Assembly (NCBI RefSeq): GCF_040954645.1
Contig: NC_092809.1
Location: 78,880,935 to 78,944,934 of the forward strand
From: Diabrotica undecimpunctata
Taxonomy: Eukaryota; Arthropoda; Insecta; Coleoptera; Chrysomelidae
Direction: 5' to 3'
DNA length: 64,000 nt
Position 1 is the stretch's first letter. The number at the start of each line of letters is the position of its first letter. The translations under genes and the position numbers were made by a program. Below, piece after piece: positions 45,947 through 57,730 of the stretch. Under the pieces are notes generated by a model. It was not told the DNA's origin. It searched no databases and saw only the letters and a program-made list of their open reading frames with translations.

Positions 45947-48409
45947 GGGCGATATTTTGTTTATGAGAGGTCTCCATGTAGAAGGTAACCGTATGGCGTC
46001 ATCTCTTTTATTAAGGCAATTTGGTCTTTTTTCTATTTCTATGGCTTCTCGGATAATTCTTGGTTTATAAAAGCGGATGGGGGCTATGGTTCTGGAGTTT
46101 TCGAAATCAATTTTGTGACCTGTATGAAGATGGTGTTGACCGAGAGCTGAAATTGAATCGGAATTGCGAACAGAAATGGAATGTTCATAAATCCTATTTT
46201 GAATTCTATGATTTGTTTGGCCTATATAGGATCGGGGACAGTCTGCACAAGGAATTTCATAAACTCCGTGCTGTTCGTTTGGAATATTGTCTTTGATTGA
46301 TCGAACAAGAGATGAAAGTTTTTGTTGGGGGGTAAATATTGTTTTTATTCCTCTTGGTTTAAGAATTTTGTCGATTTCGTCAGTGACACCTTTGATGTAA
46401 GGAAGAAACGCTTTCGTATGATAAGGGTCTGAGTCTTTGGATTGAGATTGAGTGGGAGATTGATGTCTGTGGATGCTCCTATTGATGTGATTTTCGCGGT
46501 AGCCATTTTGGATGAGGGCTTGTTTTAAACAAGAAAGCTCAGCGGATCTACTTGCATCATCGGAAAGGCGTATTGATCTGGATACAAGAGTATTAATGAC
46601 TGAATTAATTTGTGAAGGTGCGTAGTGAGAGTTGGCATGCAAGTAACGATTGGTATGTGTGGGTTTTCGATAGACAGAGTAATGAAAACCTTGGGATTGG
46701 TGTTTCTTTATGAAAACATCGAGAAACGGTAGGGATGAATCAGTTTCTACCTCCATCGTGAACTGGATACTAGGATGTATACCATTCAGATGGGTTTGGA
46801 AAGACACCAAAGCATCCCTGCCATGGGGCCAAATGACGAATGTATCGTCAACATATCGTAGCCAACATGTGGGTTTGAGCATTGATGTGGATAGTGCTCG
46901 GGTCTCGAAGTCTTCCATAAAGGTATTGGCAATCACTGGAGATAGAGGGGAGCCCATTGGGGCACCATTTATTTGTCTGTAGAATTGATTTTGGAAGATG
47001 AAATAGGTGTTGGACATACAATGTTTAATGAGAGATAAGTGGTCTTGTTGGATACTGTACTTAGTTTTCAGAATGTTTAGAGTTTCATCTATAGGAATGT
47101 TTGTAAAAAGTGAGACAATATCGAAACTTACTAGAATGTCTGACGGTGATATAGGGTATTGTTTAAGAAGTTCGATGAAATGAAAAGAGTTTTTGACGAA
47201 GGATGAAGCATTTTCGGCGAAAGGTTGTAGAGTTTTGGCCAAATACTTGGCCAATGGTTGTGTAGGGCAGTTGTATGCACTGACAATGGGACGTAGAGGA
47301 ATATCGGGTTTGTGAATTTTGGGGAGGCCATATATTCGAGGTGTTCTTGAAGACTTTTCACGAGGAATTAGAGATTTTTTGATGTCAACAGGAAGAGAGG
47401 TTATATTGATAATGGCTTTTGTTGTTTTCTCCAGATAGGTTGTTGGATTATTAGGAATTGGTTTGTAGTCTGGAGTGTTAACGAGATTTGAAAGTTTATT
47501 GATGTAAGAAGAAGTGTTTAGGATGACGGTGGCGTTTCCTTTATCGGCGGGAGGAATGACTAGATCTGGATTTGACCGAAGTTCTTTCAGGGCTTTTTTC
47601 TCGGATTGGCTAATGTTCTGAGCAGGAGGCTTTGAGTTTCTAAGAACTCTAGAGATGTCTTGTCTGGTTATTTCAGCATCTTCGGAAGATAAACTGGAGA
47701 TGGCTTCTTCAGTTTGACAGATGATTGTCTCAATTGGAATGTGACTTGGAGTAACAGAGTAATTGAAACCTTTTGCTAAAGCTTGAGTGGCAATGGCAGA
47801 AATAGGGGTATCAGAAAAGTTATGAACCACTGTAGTGGGTTCCAGCGTTGAGGTTTTTGGAATTTGTTCGGAAATGAGATGCAATAATTTGCGCTTCTGA
47901 GTTTCACTCTTAGATTCGAAAGAGTTTAGGGCTGTTTGTGTATTGATACGGTCGAAACTGTCCCATAATATAGGATGTACATTGAAAGAATGAATAGAAG
48001 ACCAGATATTGAAAATATTTCTATTTGTGACATCTAGTTTTCGTCTAGTGGAATGAATAGCTTCACGGAGAAGAGCAAAACTGGTTTTCCTAAGAATTTG
48101 GGAGATAGAAGAAGAAGAAGTGTGGTGTCTAAGTTTCAGAAATTTGGGAATGACTTTATGGTCTCGGCAGGCTTTAAGGAAAGTTAAATCACAAAGAAGA
48201 CGATTTTTACGTAGTAGTAGGTTACTATATGATTTAGTGAGCTGGTAAAATTCCTCCCCGTAGAGGCGAATAAAATGTTCGGAAAGATTTCCGCGGTTAG
48301 TACAATTAAACTTAGAGCTAAGATTAATATTATTATAAAAATTAATATTAAACTCACCAGTCTTCCGGATTGAACCGCGTCGATATCCATTTTGCCGAGC
48401 TTTCGACAT
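45728..48409 (-). CDS. PLE-3 polyprotein: RT plus GIY-YIG endonuclease
   Basis: 893 codons, no break. The ATG (48409-48407) lies inside the helix II strand of the hammerhead-like motif of the 5' pLTR. An N-terminal ~300-residue region has a SKPPAQNISQSEKKALKEL segment before the Penelope-typical ADKGNATVIL. The RT follows with RIYGLPKIHKPDIPLRPIVS, SFDIVSLFTNIP (motif A), NGAPMGSPLSPVIAN, LRYVDDTFVIW (catalytic YVDD) and LPFLDVFI. The endonuclease has VYEIPCADCPRSYIGQT with HKIDFENSRTI and the IEKRPNCLNKRDD tail. Length and order match EN+ Penelope-like elements. The protein nicks DNA and copies its RNA. The C-terminal Pro/Ser-rich ~75 residues are encoded by the pLTR. Confidence 0.95.
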   Translation of the reverse strand: MSKARQNGYRRGSIRKTGEFNINFYNNINLSSKFNCTNRGNLSEHFIRLYGEEFYQLTKSYSNLLLRKNRLLCDLTFLKACRDHKVIPKFLKLRHHTSSSSISQILRKTSFALLREAIHSTRRKLDVTNRNIFNIWSSIHSFNVHPILWDSFDRINTQTALNSFESKSETQKRKLLHLISEQIPKTSTLEPTTVVHNFSDTPISAIATQALAKGFNYSVTPSHIPIETIICQTEEAISSLSSEDAEITRQDISRVLRNSKPPAQNISQSEKKALKELRSNPDLVIPPADKGNATVILNTSSYINKLSNLVNTPDYKPIPNNPTTYLEKTTKAIINITSLPVDIKKSLIPREKSSRTPRIYGLPKIHKPDIPLRPIVSAYNCPTQPLAKYLAKTLQPFAENASSFVKNSFHFIELLKQYPISPSDILVSFDIVSLFTNIPIDETLNILKTKYSIQQDHLSLIKHCMSNTYFIFQNQFYRQINGAPMGSPLSPVIANTFMEDFETRALSTSMLKPTCWLRYVDDTFVIWPHGRDALVSFQTHLNGIHPSIQFTMEVETDSSLPFLDVFIKKHQSQGFHYSVYRKPTHTNRYLHANSHYAPSQINSVINTLVSRSIRLSDDASRSAELSCLKQALIQNGYRENHINRSIHRHQSPTQSQSKDSDPYHTKAFLPYIKGVTDEIDKILKPRGIKTIFTPQQKLSSLVRSIKDNIPNEQHGVYEIPCADCPRSYIGQTNHRIQNRIYEHSISVRNSDSISALGQHHLHTGHKIDFENSRTIAPIRFYKPRIIREAIEIEKRPNCLNKRDDAIRLPSTWRPLINKISPPPSSNQNPTVGNVRANSRANPHPNPHLGHVTIDGINEPSPGPSRSSELVSELEVTSECSRVWGLGRLRPRKP

Positions 48410-48645
48410 CCTCTCTGATGTCTTCTTCAGGGCTTCCGAGGTCTCAGTCTCCCGAGCCCCCAGACACTACTACACTCACTAGTCACTTCTAGTTCACTCA
48501 CTAGTTCACTACTACGACTGGGACCAGGGGACGGTTCATTTATACCGTCGATGGTGACGTGGCCTAGGTGGCGGTTAGGGTGGGGATTGGCGCGAGAGTT
48601 GGCGCGAACATTTGCGACAGTGGGATTTTGATTCGAAGATGGAGG
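48306..48645 (-). repeat. PLE-3 pLTR, 5' copy
   Basis: Direct repeat of 45606-45946. It provides the first ~35 codons of the ORF from its distal part. Confidence 0.9.
48394..48433 (-). ncRNA. Hammerhead-like motif in PLE-3 5' pLTR
   Basis: Same architecture as 45695-45734. The ORF start codon lies in the GATGTC strand of helix II, so folding and initiation would compete, and cleavage would place the 5' end downstream of the ATG. Confidence 0.55.
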
Positions 48646-48655
48646 AGGAAGAAGA

Positions 48656-49279
48656 GGAATAAAAACAATATTTACCCCTTAACAAAAACTTTCATCTCTT
48701 GTTCGATCAATCAAAGACAATATTCCAAACGAACAGCACGGAGTTTATGAAATTCCTTGTGCAGACTGTCCCCGATCCTATATAGGCCAAACAAATCGTA
48801 GAATTCAAAATAGGATTTATGAACATTCCATTTCTGTTCGCAATTCCGATTCAATTTCAGCTCTCGGTCAACACCATCTTCATACAGGTCACAAAATTGA
48901 TTTCGAAAACTCCAGAACCATAGCCCCCATCCGCTTTTATAAACCAAGAATTATCCGAGAAGCCATAGAAATAGAAAAAAGACCAAATTGCCTTAATAAA
49001 AGAGATGACGCCATACGGTTACCTTCTACACGGAGACCTCTCATAAACAAAATATCGCCCCCTCCATCTTCGAATCAAAATCCCACTGTCGGAAATGTTC
49101 GCGCCAACTCTCGCGCCAATCCCCACCCTAACCCTCACCTAGGCCACGTCACCATCGACGGTATAAATGAACCGTCCCCTGGTCCCAGTCGTAGTAGTGA
49201 ACTAGTGAGTGAACTAGAAGTGACTAGTGAGTGTAGTAGTGTCTGGGGGCTCGGGAGACTGAGACCTCGGAAGCCCTGA
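48656..49279 (+). pseudogene. Inverted endonuclease end of PLE-3
   Basis: Plus-strand copy of the last ~205 codons of the PLE-3 ORF, nearly identical, with one stop (TAA at 48680-48682) where the intact ORF has Gln. It keeps VYEIPCADCPRSYIGQTN and the natural stop. The join to the 5' pLTR is at GATGGAGGAGGAAG (~48645). Near-identity shows the inversion is as young as the element. Confidence 0.9.
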
Positions 49280-49312
49280 AGAAGACATCAGAGAGGATGT
49301 CGAAAGCTCGGC
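49273..49312 (+). ncRNA. Hammerhead-like motif at the inverted PLE-3 end
   Basis: Third copy of the PLE-3 motif, base-for-base the same core. It faces (TA)n eight bases further on, where the element ends. Confidence 0.5.
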
Positions 49313-49317
49313 AAGAT

Positions 49318-49636
<319 letters not shown>

Positions 49637-50404
49637 CAAAAGGATAAACCATTTGTGGGATCCGTATTTACGATATTGCATATACTTCTAAACTCCTGCG
49701 ATGTTGCCAATAATTGTATTAGTAGTAGATTTTCAAATTTTACAGCAGGTACATTCTGGAACTGGAAATTTATTTAAATATCCATTAATTTAATCATGGA
49801 GGAATTTGAGGACTATTTGGCTAATTTATGTAGTTAAATATAAATTGTTAACCGACATATACCTTTATTTTACTTTTTAGTTTTAATAAACAAGGCGGTA
49901 ATTTATATTACTTGTTTTATATATTTTTAAACATAAGAAAGTGTCTATTATAAACGTGGAAAAGTTAAGTTTCCATTTTTATTAATTAGTATTTTTTATT
50001 AAAAGGCATTGTCACTAAAACATTTAGTTCATAAATGTACGTACATCGGATAGAGTAATCGTGTAACAGTTTATGAAAGTAGAAGCCCCTTCGGTAGGAC
50101 TATAATGCTTGTTTTCCTATTAATATAATTAAAGAAAACTCAAACAACAGGAAGATCTTTGTAATTTTTGGATTCCTGCAGTTTAAGACATGCAATGTTT
50201 GTTTTATAGCGTAGTTGAATTTAAACTACAATAATTTATAAATCTATCTTTAATAACATACTTTTTTACTGCCTAATTTCAATAGATATGTCGATTTTTA
50301 ATTAAAATATTTAATGCATTAAAGTCGCGTAGAGATTTTCACTAAACATTTAATTTTAAAGCTATTATTCTAATAGTCCAAAAAAAGTATAAAAGTCTAG
50401 GGAA
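49637..50404. other. Unit A, non-coding
   Basis: No gene seen. AT-rich, conserved in both unit A copies and partly in A'. Confidence 0.5.
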
Positions 50405-50900
50405 TTCAATATCCCACTATGGATTTGTTTTATAGATTATCGTAAAGCGTTCGACAGAGTCAAATGGATACACTTATGACTGATACTAAAAGAATTAGGT
50501 GTACAACAACACCTAATTTTGCTTATAACTGAACTGTACGAACACACTACTGGACCATTTAAACTAACATTAAAAGAAGATTGAAAATCAAAACGAAATA
50601 TAAGTATCTGGGAAAAATTTCTCAAACGATATTAATATTAAAAGGGACTTTAAAGAGCATCTGATAAAGCATGCTAAACCTTAAGGCGACTAAACCACAC
50701 AAAATGGTTATTTGAGAAAAATTATAGCTCGTTCCAGAAAGAATTGTAAATATAAACATTAATGTAGATTAAGAAGAAACGCTGAAGAAAAAAACAGTAG
50801 CGGTTAGCCTAAATAAAGAAAGGCAAAAAGAAGATGTAATTTGATGTTTTGAAAAAATCTGATCCGAAAACTGTATGAAAAACATCTCATAGTATAGACA
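50405..50900 (+). pseudogene. LINE RT scrap
   Basis: FIDYRKAFDRVKWIHL (RT motif A block) followed after a stop by ILKELGVQQHLILLITELYE, then a shifted KYKYLGKNFSNDINIKRD. Many stops. Clade not assignable. Confidence 0.7.
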
Positions 50901-51043
50901 TAGAGCGCGGCGGTGCCTCTGCCGTCTGGCGGCCTATATCGGAAACTTTTACTACCATTTGACTATTTGTGTACAATTTTGTGTATGGTTAAGTGGCACA
51001 CCACAAAAAGTGTTTTTATTTTCTCTTTTGTTCAACAATTAAA

Positions 51044-51232
51044 ATGTATTGCTATACTTCTAGATGTTCCAATACAATAAAGGATAATAAACATAAAGCA
51101 CAGGGTAAAAATTTTTATTATTTTCTATGCGCTAGTTATTATAAACACATAAGCTATACTACAATTAAAAACTATGACCACTATGAAAAATATACGGTAG
51201 ACTATGACTACATTTGTGCTTTAGAACTATAG
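51044..51232 (+). pseudogene. Possible THAP-domain exon remnant
   Basis: MYCYTSRCSNTIKDNKHKAQ followed by GKNFYYF has the start of a THAP zinc finger (C-x4-C, then an aromatic-rich FYxF in place of FHRFP). The expected AVPTF-box and the C-x2-H pair are not found; the frame continues to a stop at 51230. A GC-rich stretch (50905-50940, GCGCGGCGGTGCC...) lies upstream, like a promoter region. It could derive from a P-element or host THAP gene, or be chance. Confidence 0.3.
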
Positions 51233-52156
51233 TAAGAACAAGATAAAAATCTAAATTCCTTCATAATTATATTAACGAGAAGTTTATAAAACTTTTGTTC
51301 GTTATCAGTAAGAGAAAGCGCATTTCAGAATATATTATGAAAAATGTTGTTGATATTACAATATCAGATGATAGGAATACAAAAATAAAAACAACTTACC
51401 TTTTCAAAACAACAATCAATCACTTCATTTTATCACGAAAAATTTAAAAATTGCAATGTAATTGAACCCATTTTGCGAGCTATAGTTACATTGATACTTA
51501 TGTGGCAATTAGCTGTAAAGTCATTAGTCTTTCGCGTCGTATCATATTTTCCTAATATTTTTGTAGGCAAGCGGTTTAGTTTGTGTAATATAATATCCCC
51601 AATTCGTCTCATAATATTTAGTTTTCAAAATAGCTGTTAATAATTCGTTCACATTTTTTAAAGCTCTTTGCAATACATTTGAAAATAAGTCGACAGTAAG
51701 TTCTGCCATGGTATTTCATAGTTTTATTCTTATGATTATATCAGTGTTTGTTTAAAATCTATAAATAACTAGTTTAATGTTTTTTTTTGTATTCCCAACA
51801 TTTCTAATTAACTGCCTAATAGTCAATAATTGATTATTCACTCAATCGTTCCAGGTGTATTAGAAAAAATATTGTATATCCTAATAATTAATAGATATAT
51901 AGCTTATATATAGCTTATATCGCTATAGTTTGTGCAGTACATTTTATTATCCCTTTTGTGTATGGTATGCTTTTCAGCAAGTTGGTACTTGCTCTTACTT
52001 CTAAATTGACAGATCAGCTGTTTAACTGCCTGTACTGAACTTTCTTCTTCATTTTGCAAATATATATAAAAATTAATAAAACTCTGACATACCGTTAATT
52101 AAAATATTGGATACCCTATACTATTCAATCAACGGAAATACTAAGATCACACGGGG
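51233..52156. other. Unit A sequence left of the RTE insertion
   Basis: No gene. 51340-52156 has an inverted homologue at 23170-24110. The homologous stretch stops exactly at GATCACACGG, where the RTE begins. Confidence 0.55.
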
Positions 52157-54955
52157 AGAATCTGTCCCTATCTAATTAGCCTTTTTCGGTCCATCTTTGG
52201 ACATAGGCCTTCCCAATTCTTTTCCATTCTTCTCTGTCTGTCAATATAGTCATCCACCTAGAGCCCACGTGCTTCTTGATATCATCTGCCCATCTCATTT
52301 GGGGCCTTCCTCTGCTTCGTTTATATTCCCACGGTCTCCAACTTATAAGAATTTTGTTCCATCGGTCTTCTTTTTGTCTTATATTGTGCCCGGCAAATCT
52401 CCATTTCAATTTTGCAACTTCTTGTCTAACATCCCTCACTTTTGTTTTCTCTCTTATCCACTCGTTTCTCTTTTTATCCATTAGTCTTATGTGCAACATT
52501 TGTCTTTCCATTGCTCTTCGGGTTTTTATGGATGTCCATGTTTGCTTTTGTAAATGTCCACGTTTGAGAACCATAAGTTAGAACAGGGAGTACGCATTGA
52601 TTGTATACTTTAGTCTTAAGATGCTGTGGATATCTTTTGTTTTTAAGAATGTAGCTTAGTTTGCCAAATGCCGCCCATGCCAGTCTAACTCGTCTTTTTA
52701 TCTCTGCTGTTTGGTTTTCTTTGTTACGTTTTATAGTTTGACCCAGATATATATAATCCTGAACTTGTTCTACTTCATCTTGTCCGATCCTCATTGTGAT
52801 GTTTTCATCTGTATTTGTTATAATTTTGGTCTTGCTGTAATTCATAATAAGGCCTATCTTTCCAGCTTCTACGTCCAGTTCTTTCATCATTTCAAATAAT
52901 TTTTCTCATTTATCTGTTATCAATGCGATGTCATCAGCGTATATTAGATGGTTCAAGCGTTGTCCACAAATTTTTATACCTTTTTCTTCCCATTCTAATC
53001 TTTTAAAAATATCTGTCAGAGCCTGATTGAAAAGTTTCGGTGATATTGTGTCTCACGCCTCTATTTATTTGTATTGATTTTGTTTATTCATATCCTTTAA
53101 TTGTTGTTTTGGCTTCCTTATATATATTGGCTATTAGTTCCGTATATCTGTGGTCAATTCTGCTGTTAATCAAAGAACTTTTCACTGCCCAATGTTCGAC
53201 ACTGTCGAAAGCCTTTTCGAAATCTATGAACGCTATATATAGAGGAATATGGTATTCATTTGCTCGTTCTATAAGTATTTTCATACTTAGTAAATGGTCA
53301 CTTTTGCTGAATCCCTTTCTAAAACCAGCTTGTTGGGTATCCATCGAATTTTGTCGTCAATCTATTGGTTAAAATTTTTGTTGGGAGTTTATACATTACA
53401 TTGAGGAGTGTTATGAGACGGTAGTTTTTTATGTCTGCTTTATCCCCTTTCTTGTGTAGGATAATGGTTACGGATTCCTTCCAGTTGTTTGGGATTCTTT
53501 TTTCTTTTAATATCTTGTTAAAAAGGGAATGTAGAGTGTTAATTACCACTTTTCCACCATATTTCAGCATATCTGCAGTTATTCCATCTTTTCCAGGCGA
53601 TTTGTTGTTTTTCATTTCTTTCAATGCCTTCTTTATTTCTGATTTGCTTATTTCTGGCTATAGCTCTGAGTTGACATTTTTTACTTTAGCCTTAAGTTGG
53701 TTTTTAATTGTTTCTGGTGGTTCCTTTTTTGTTTTGTATAGTTCTGAGTAGAAATGGTGGATAATATTTATAATGTCATCTTTAATGTTTGTTTCTAGTC
53801 CGTTTTCATCTTTTATTTTGTTTATTTCACACTTACCTAATTTCGGTCTTAAGCATTTCATATTTTTGTTCTTTTGTATTACCTTTTCTATTTTTATTTC
53901 TTGTTCTTTTCTCTTATTTTCTCTTATCATTCTGCTTATTGTTTTATTGATTTCTACATATTCTATAGCGTCCTTCTTTTATCCATAAGCTTCTTTGTTT
54001 CTGTTGATATATAGTTGTTCTTTTTTAGATCCTTTTTTGCTATTTCTTTTCCTGAAGTAATCATCGTTGCTGTAAGTATGTTGTCTATTTCATCTATATC
54101 TTTGTCATCACTGTCTAATTTTTAAGTAAGTTGTTCTTTTAATAGGTCTTTGTATATCTCTTTATATTGCCCTAGTTTGTTTTTATCTACTAGATCCCAG
54201 TTTTTAATTATTTTTCTTTTCATTTCATAGTTACCGTCAATACTAATTTTTGCTCTGACCAACCAGTGATCGCTACCTGTTGTGAATCTGTTAAGAACTG
54301 TTACATCTTTAATGATATATCGTTCCGTGGACAGTATGTAGTCGATCTCATTTTTTGTGGATCCATTAGGGCTGATCCATGTCCACTTTCGTTGGGGCTT
54401 CTTTTTGTAAAAGGAGTTCATTGCGTATAGATGCTTTTCTTCTAGGTAGTTCATCAAAGTAGCACCTCTATCATTTCTCTGACCATACCCGAAATCTCCT
54501 ATGTTAGTTTCTTCCTTGTTTAGTTTTCTACCCAGTTTGGCATTGAAATCTCGAATTACTAGTATAAGACGATTTTTATGTTCTTCCATAGCCTTTGATA
54601 TATCTTCATAAAATAGTTCGATATCTTCGTCATCATAAGCTGTCATGGGGGCATATACCTGGATAATTTTAATTGATGTTCTTCTTATTTTAAGTATGAC
54701 ATAGGCTGTATTCGGGTTTCTTCTTTTCGTCGAGTTTCTGATAGGCCTATGATATCTCATTTTATGTTTGTTAATTCTTCTTCCAATTCATGTACTTTTT
54801 CATCCGTAGACATTGATCTAATATTGTATGTCCCTATTGACAGGTTGACGGATTTTTTTGATTTATGTTGTGTTCGTCTTAGTGGGTTTTTGTTTTTATC
54901 TATCAAAAGCGAATTATTGCGTCTCCCAGATACCGCGAGGCAGACCTTTGAGGTG
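52157..54955 (-). pseudogene. RTE-type LINE, 3'-complete, broken
   Basis: Minus strand. The endonuclease starts near 54870 (SIGTYNIRSMS, DIIGLSETRR, QVYAPM, DFNAKLGR, SDHWLVRAKI). A linker with NNKSPGKDGITADMLKYGG follows after a TAG at 53658-53656. RT blocks include NYRLITLLNVMYKLPTKI, QAGFRKGFSKSDHLL, AFIDFEKAFDSVEH (frameshift at ~53340) and IYADDIALIT with catalytic YADD (~52940). The C-terminus (VLTYGSQTWTFTKANM, KWRFAGHNIR, SRGRPQMRWADDIKK, GSRWM) is typical of RTE. A 2-base deletion near 52540 breaks this copy only; the copy at 61963-62679 is open there. It sits in unit A and is absent from A', so it arrived after the units diverged. Confidence 0.88.
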
Positions 54956-55129
54956 TGGGATAATATTATGGGTTATTTCTGGTTTCATCATAATTTACAC
55001 CGAAATTACTAACAAGAGAGTTCTCTTACTTCCACATGTTCAAATTGATATATAGTACCAACAGATGCTAGTTACCATCAGTACTAATAAAATGAAAACT
55101 ATCAAATTAATGTCAATTTCATTGAATAA

Positions 55130-56095
55130 TCAAAACAATCGAATATATATACCAAAACAACACAATAAAAGTAAAAGTAGAAGAAGAACTAACCGACCCT
55201 ATTGAAGCTGGTAATGGGATAAGACAGGGAGATTTAATGAGTCCTCTATTGTTCAACCGGATTATGGATGAAATATTAAAAAAGTAAGAAATAAAAGAGG
55301 ATACCAAATGGGAGAAAAACAAATTAAAATAATCTGCTATGCAGACGACGCAATACTATTCTTTCAAAGTGAAGATGATTTACAACGTATGCTACACCAA
55401 TTTCATATAACCGCCAGAAAATTTAACATGTTAATTTCCTCAAAAGAGACAAAATGCATGGTTACAACAGCAAGTTTACTAATATGTTAATTGGAGTTTT
55501 AAGGTCAGATAATAGAACAAGTGATGGAGTTTTAATATCTAGGTATCATATTATCTAGCTACGGAAAGCTCGAAACTTAAGTGGAAGATCCACTGAATAG
55601 AGCAAACAGAGCCGCAGGCTGCCTAAATGAAACAATATGAAGAAATAAAAATATCGGGAAAGAAACCAAAGGCAGAATTTACAAAACAGTTATCAAACCA
55701 ATAATGACATACGCAGCAGAAACAATACCTGACACAGAGAGAACAAAAAGGATGTTAGAAACAACAGAGATAAAAACACTTGAAAAATTGATGGTAAGAC
55801 ACTATGGGACAGAGCTAGAAGTACAGATATAAGATGTAGATACAAGGTGAAGAACATCAAGAACTGGTTAAGAAATAAAAGAGTAGAATGGAAAGATCAT
55901 ATAAGCCGAATGACAACAAATGGAGTAGTAGACATGGCAAGAGACGGTTACCCAATAGGAAGACGATCAGTAAGAAGACCACGAAAACCATGGAACGGCA
56001 ACTTACTGGAGACACATTGAAAAACAGACAGAGTCATGTCTATATAAAAAGAAGAAGAAGAAGAAGAAAAAGATACACAGGATTGACAGGATAAA
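55130..56095 (+). pseudogene. LINE RT C-terminal remnant with YADD
   Basis: IRQGDLMSPLLFNRIMDEIL, stop, then IKIICYADDAILFFQSEDDL (catalytic YADD, ~55335), and after a shift KTVIKPIMTYAAETIPDTER and RDGYPIGRRSV. It ends in an (AAG)n tract at ~56050. Its inverted homologue is 18690-19737. Not the same clade as the RTE nearby. Confidence 0.75.
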
Positions 56096-56250
56096 CAATA
56101 AAATAGCTGCAAGAAAGAGAAAATGAATCAGTCATATTAATGTAGAATAGCAGAGGACAGAGTATTTGTCATAGCCTTAGACAAGTGTCCAATTGAAAAA
56201 AGACCACAGGTCGTTCAAAAAAGACGGAACTCTAGAAAGAAAATAGAATA
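56087..56250 (+). pseudogene. Second LINE C-terminus
   Basis: NNKIAARKRK, then EDRVFVIALDKCPIEKRPQV, a C-terminal block of the same general type as the preceding LINE, followed by non-coding sequence. It may be a tandem or nested insertion. Confidence 0.5.
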
Positions 56251-56785
56251 GATTTAAAAAAAAATAAAAGCATAAACATGCCTTTTCCTACTCTTATAAT
56301 ATTGAAACTACGCAAATAGAACCTTGAATTAAAATGTAACCTTTGATATCTGTGATAAATTCATCACCTGAACAATGGCGCCGATGTATGAAGTTGAAAT
56401 TTTTTACACCTATTTTAACTGTTTATTTTTTTATTATCTATATATGAGTTACGAACGATACCACAAACCTATTTATTTACCACAAACAGGCTCTTTAATA
56501 CCTTAAATTATTACTATACAAATCTGATTCGAAATATCGTCAAAAAGTAATACACGGCATGTAAAATTTAAATTTTCAATAAAAAGTAAAATATTAGGCA
56601 TTACTTATGGGGTTCAAAGAACGAGCCTTTACGAAAATTTAAGTACTAAGAAGATCACCACAATCGGGCATACCCAGGGTAATGATTAAATAATTAATCG
56701 GCTAATTCTTCAGTCACCCCTTTAATATGATTTTGTTAAATTGGTCCTTTTTAGGACCAACTATTCTAATAACATATGTTTATAA

Positions 56786-57730
56786 CTGTTAAGGGTATAT
56801 CTAGAGATCAAGAAACTTTGCTTTACTTAAACTTATCAGACATATGCGCTAAACACGAATCTGACTTATTTATAGTGCAGGAAACACATATAGGGCCTAA
56901 CGTAGGGTATTTGGTATAAAGCTTATCGCTGAAAACCACATTATAATTATAGACATGCTATCTCTGTCGGAAAAAAAGCAAAGAATAACTCAAAGTAAGA
57001 AAGGACAACACCAGTCAGCTTTCAGAGAACCTTTCAACGATGTTGAGCTTGGATCCACCATTTACATATTTAATGAAAAATAATACAACTACCGACATTG
57101 AGGATCTGAGCACAAAGCTTATTACGAAATCTAGACCAAAAACACCACAATGGCTTATCCGGATGATGAACAACTGTATTCAAATTATGGAAACACCCAA
57201 AATCTAGAGACAAGCCAAAGTTGTTACTTCGCTTAAACCTGGCAAAAACTCCAACGAACACAAAAACTATCGGCCAATATCTTTATTTTATCAGCTATTT
57301 AAAATACTTTTGCACAAGATCGTTAATATGATTTCACCGATATTTTAAGAAAAGCTCAAATTAAAAGACAAAAGTGGCTATAGATAGGGAAGATCATGTA
57401 CATTACAAATGCTAAATCTTACCCAACACATCAAAGACGGGTACGAAAAATATCGGGTATCAGGGGTGGTATTTTTCAATCTAAATGCCGCTTACGACAC
57501 CTTAAATTACCAAATATTTCTCGAAAAACTATATGATATTCCCTTAGATAACAAACTCACTTATATTATTTGCGTATGCCTACACAAGAAAATATTTTTT
57601 GTATCACTCAATGTTAAGAATAGCAGATGAAGAACGGTCTCGCTTGGGGTAGCATAAAAGCACCTACACTGTATAACATTTACCCAAACGATCAACTTAT
57701 ACCAGTAGATAATAGGACTAATATTATAAA
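56786..57730 (+). pseudogene. Jockey-like LINE, endonuclease and RT remnants
   Basis: Endonuclease N-terminus GISRDQETLLYLNLSDICAK and FIVQETHIGPN (56788-56920). Then, in shifting frames, LKPGKNSNEHKNYRPISLFY (~57235-57295), LNLTQHIKDGYEKYRVSG with FFNLNAAYDTL (57412-57500) and CLHKKIFFVSLNVKNSR. The catalytic YADD part is missing. Mirror copy at 17290-18090. Confidence 0.75.

Noticed and set aside
46060..46982. Plus-strand ORFs within PLE-3
   Set aside because: Antisense shadows of the intact minus-strand ORF.
52197..53988. Plus-strand ORFs over the RTE
   Set aside because: Antisense to RT and endonuclease motifs, repeated identically in the second copy.
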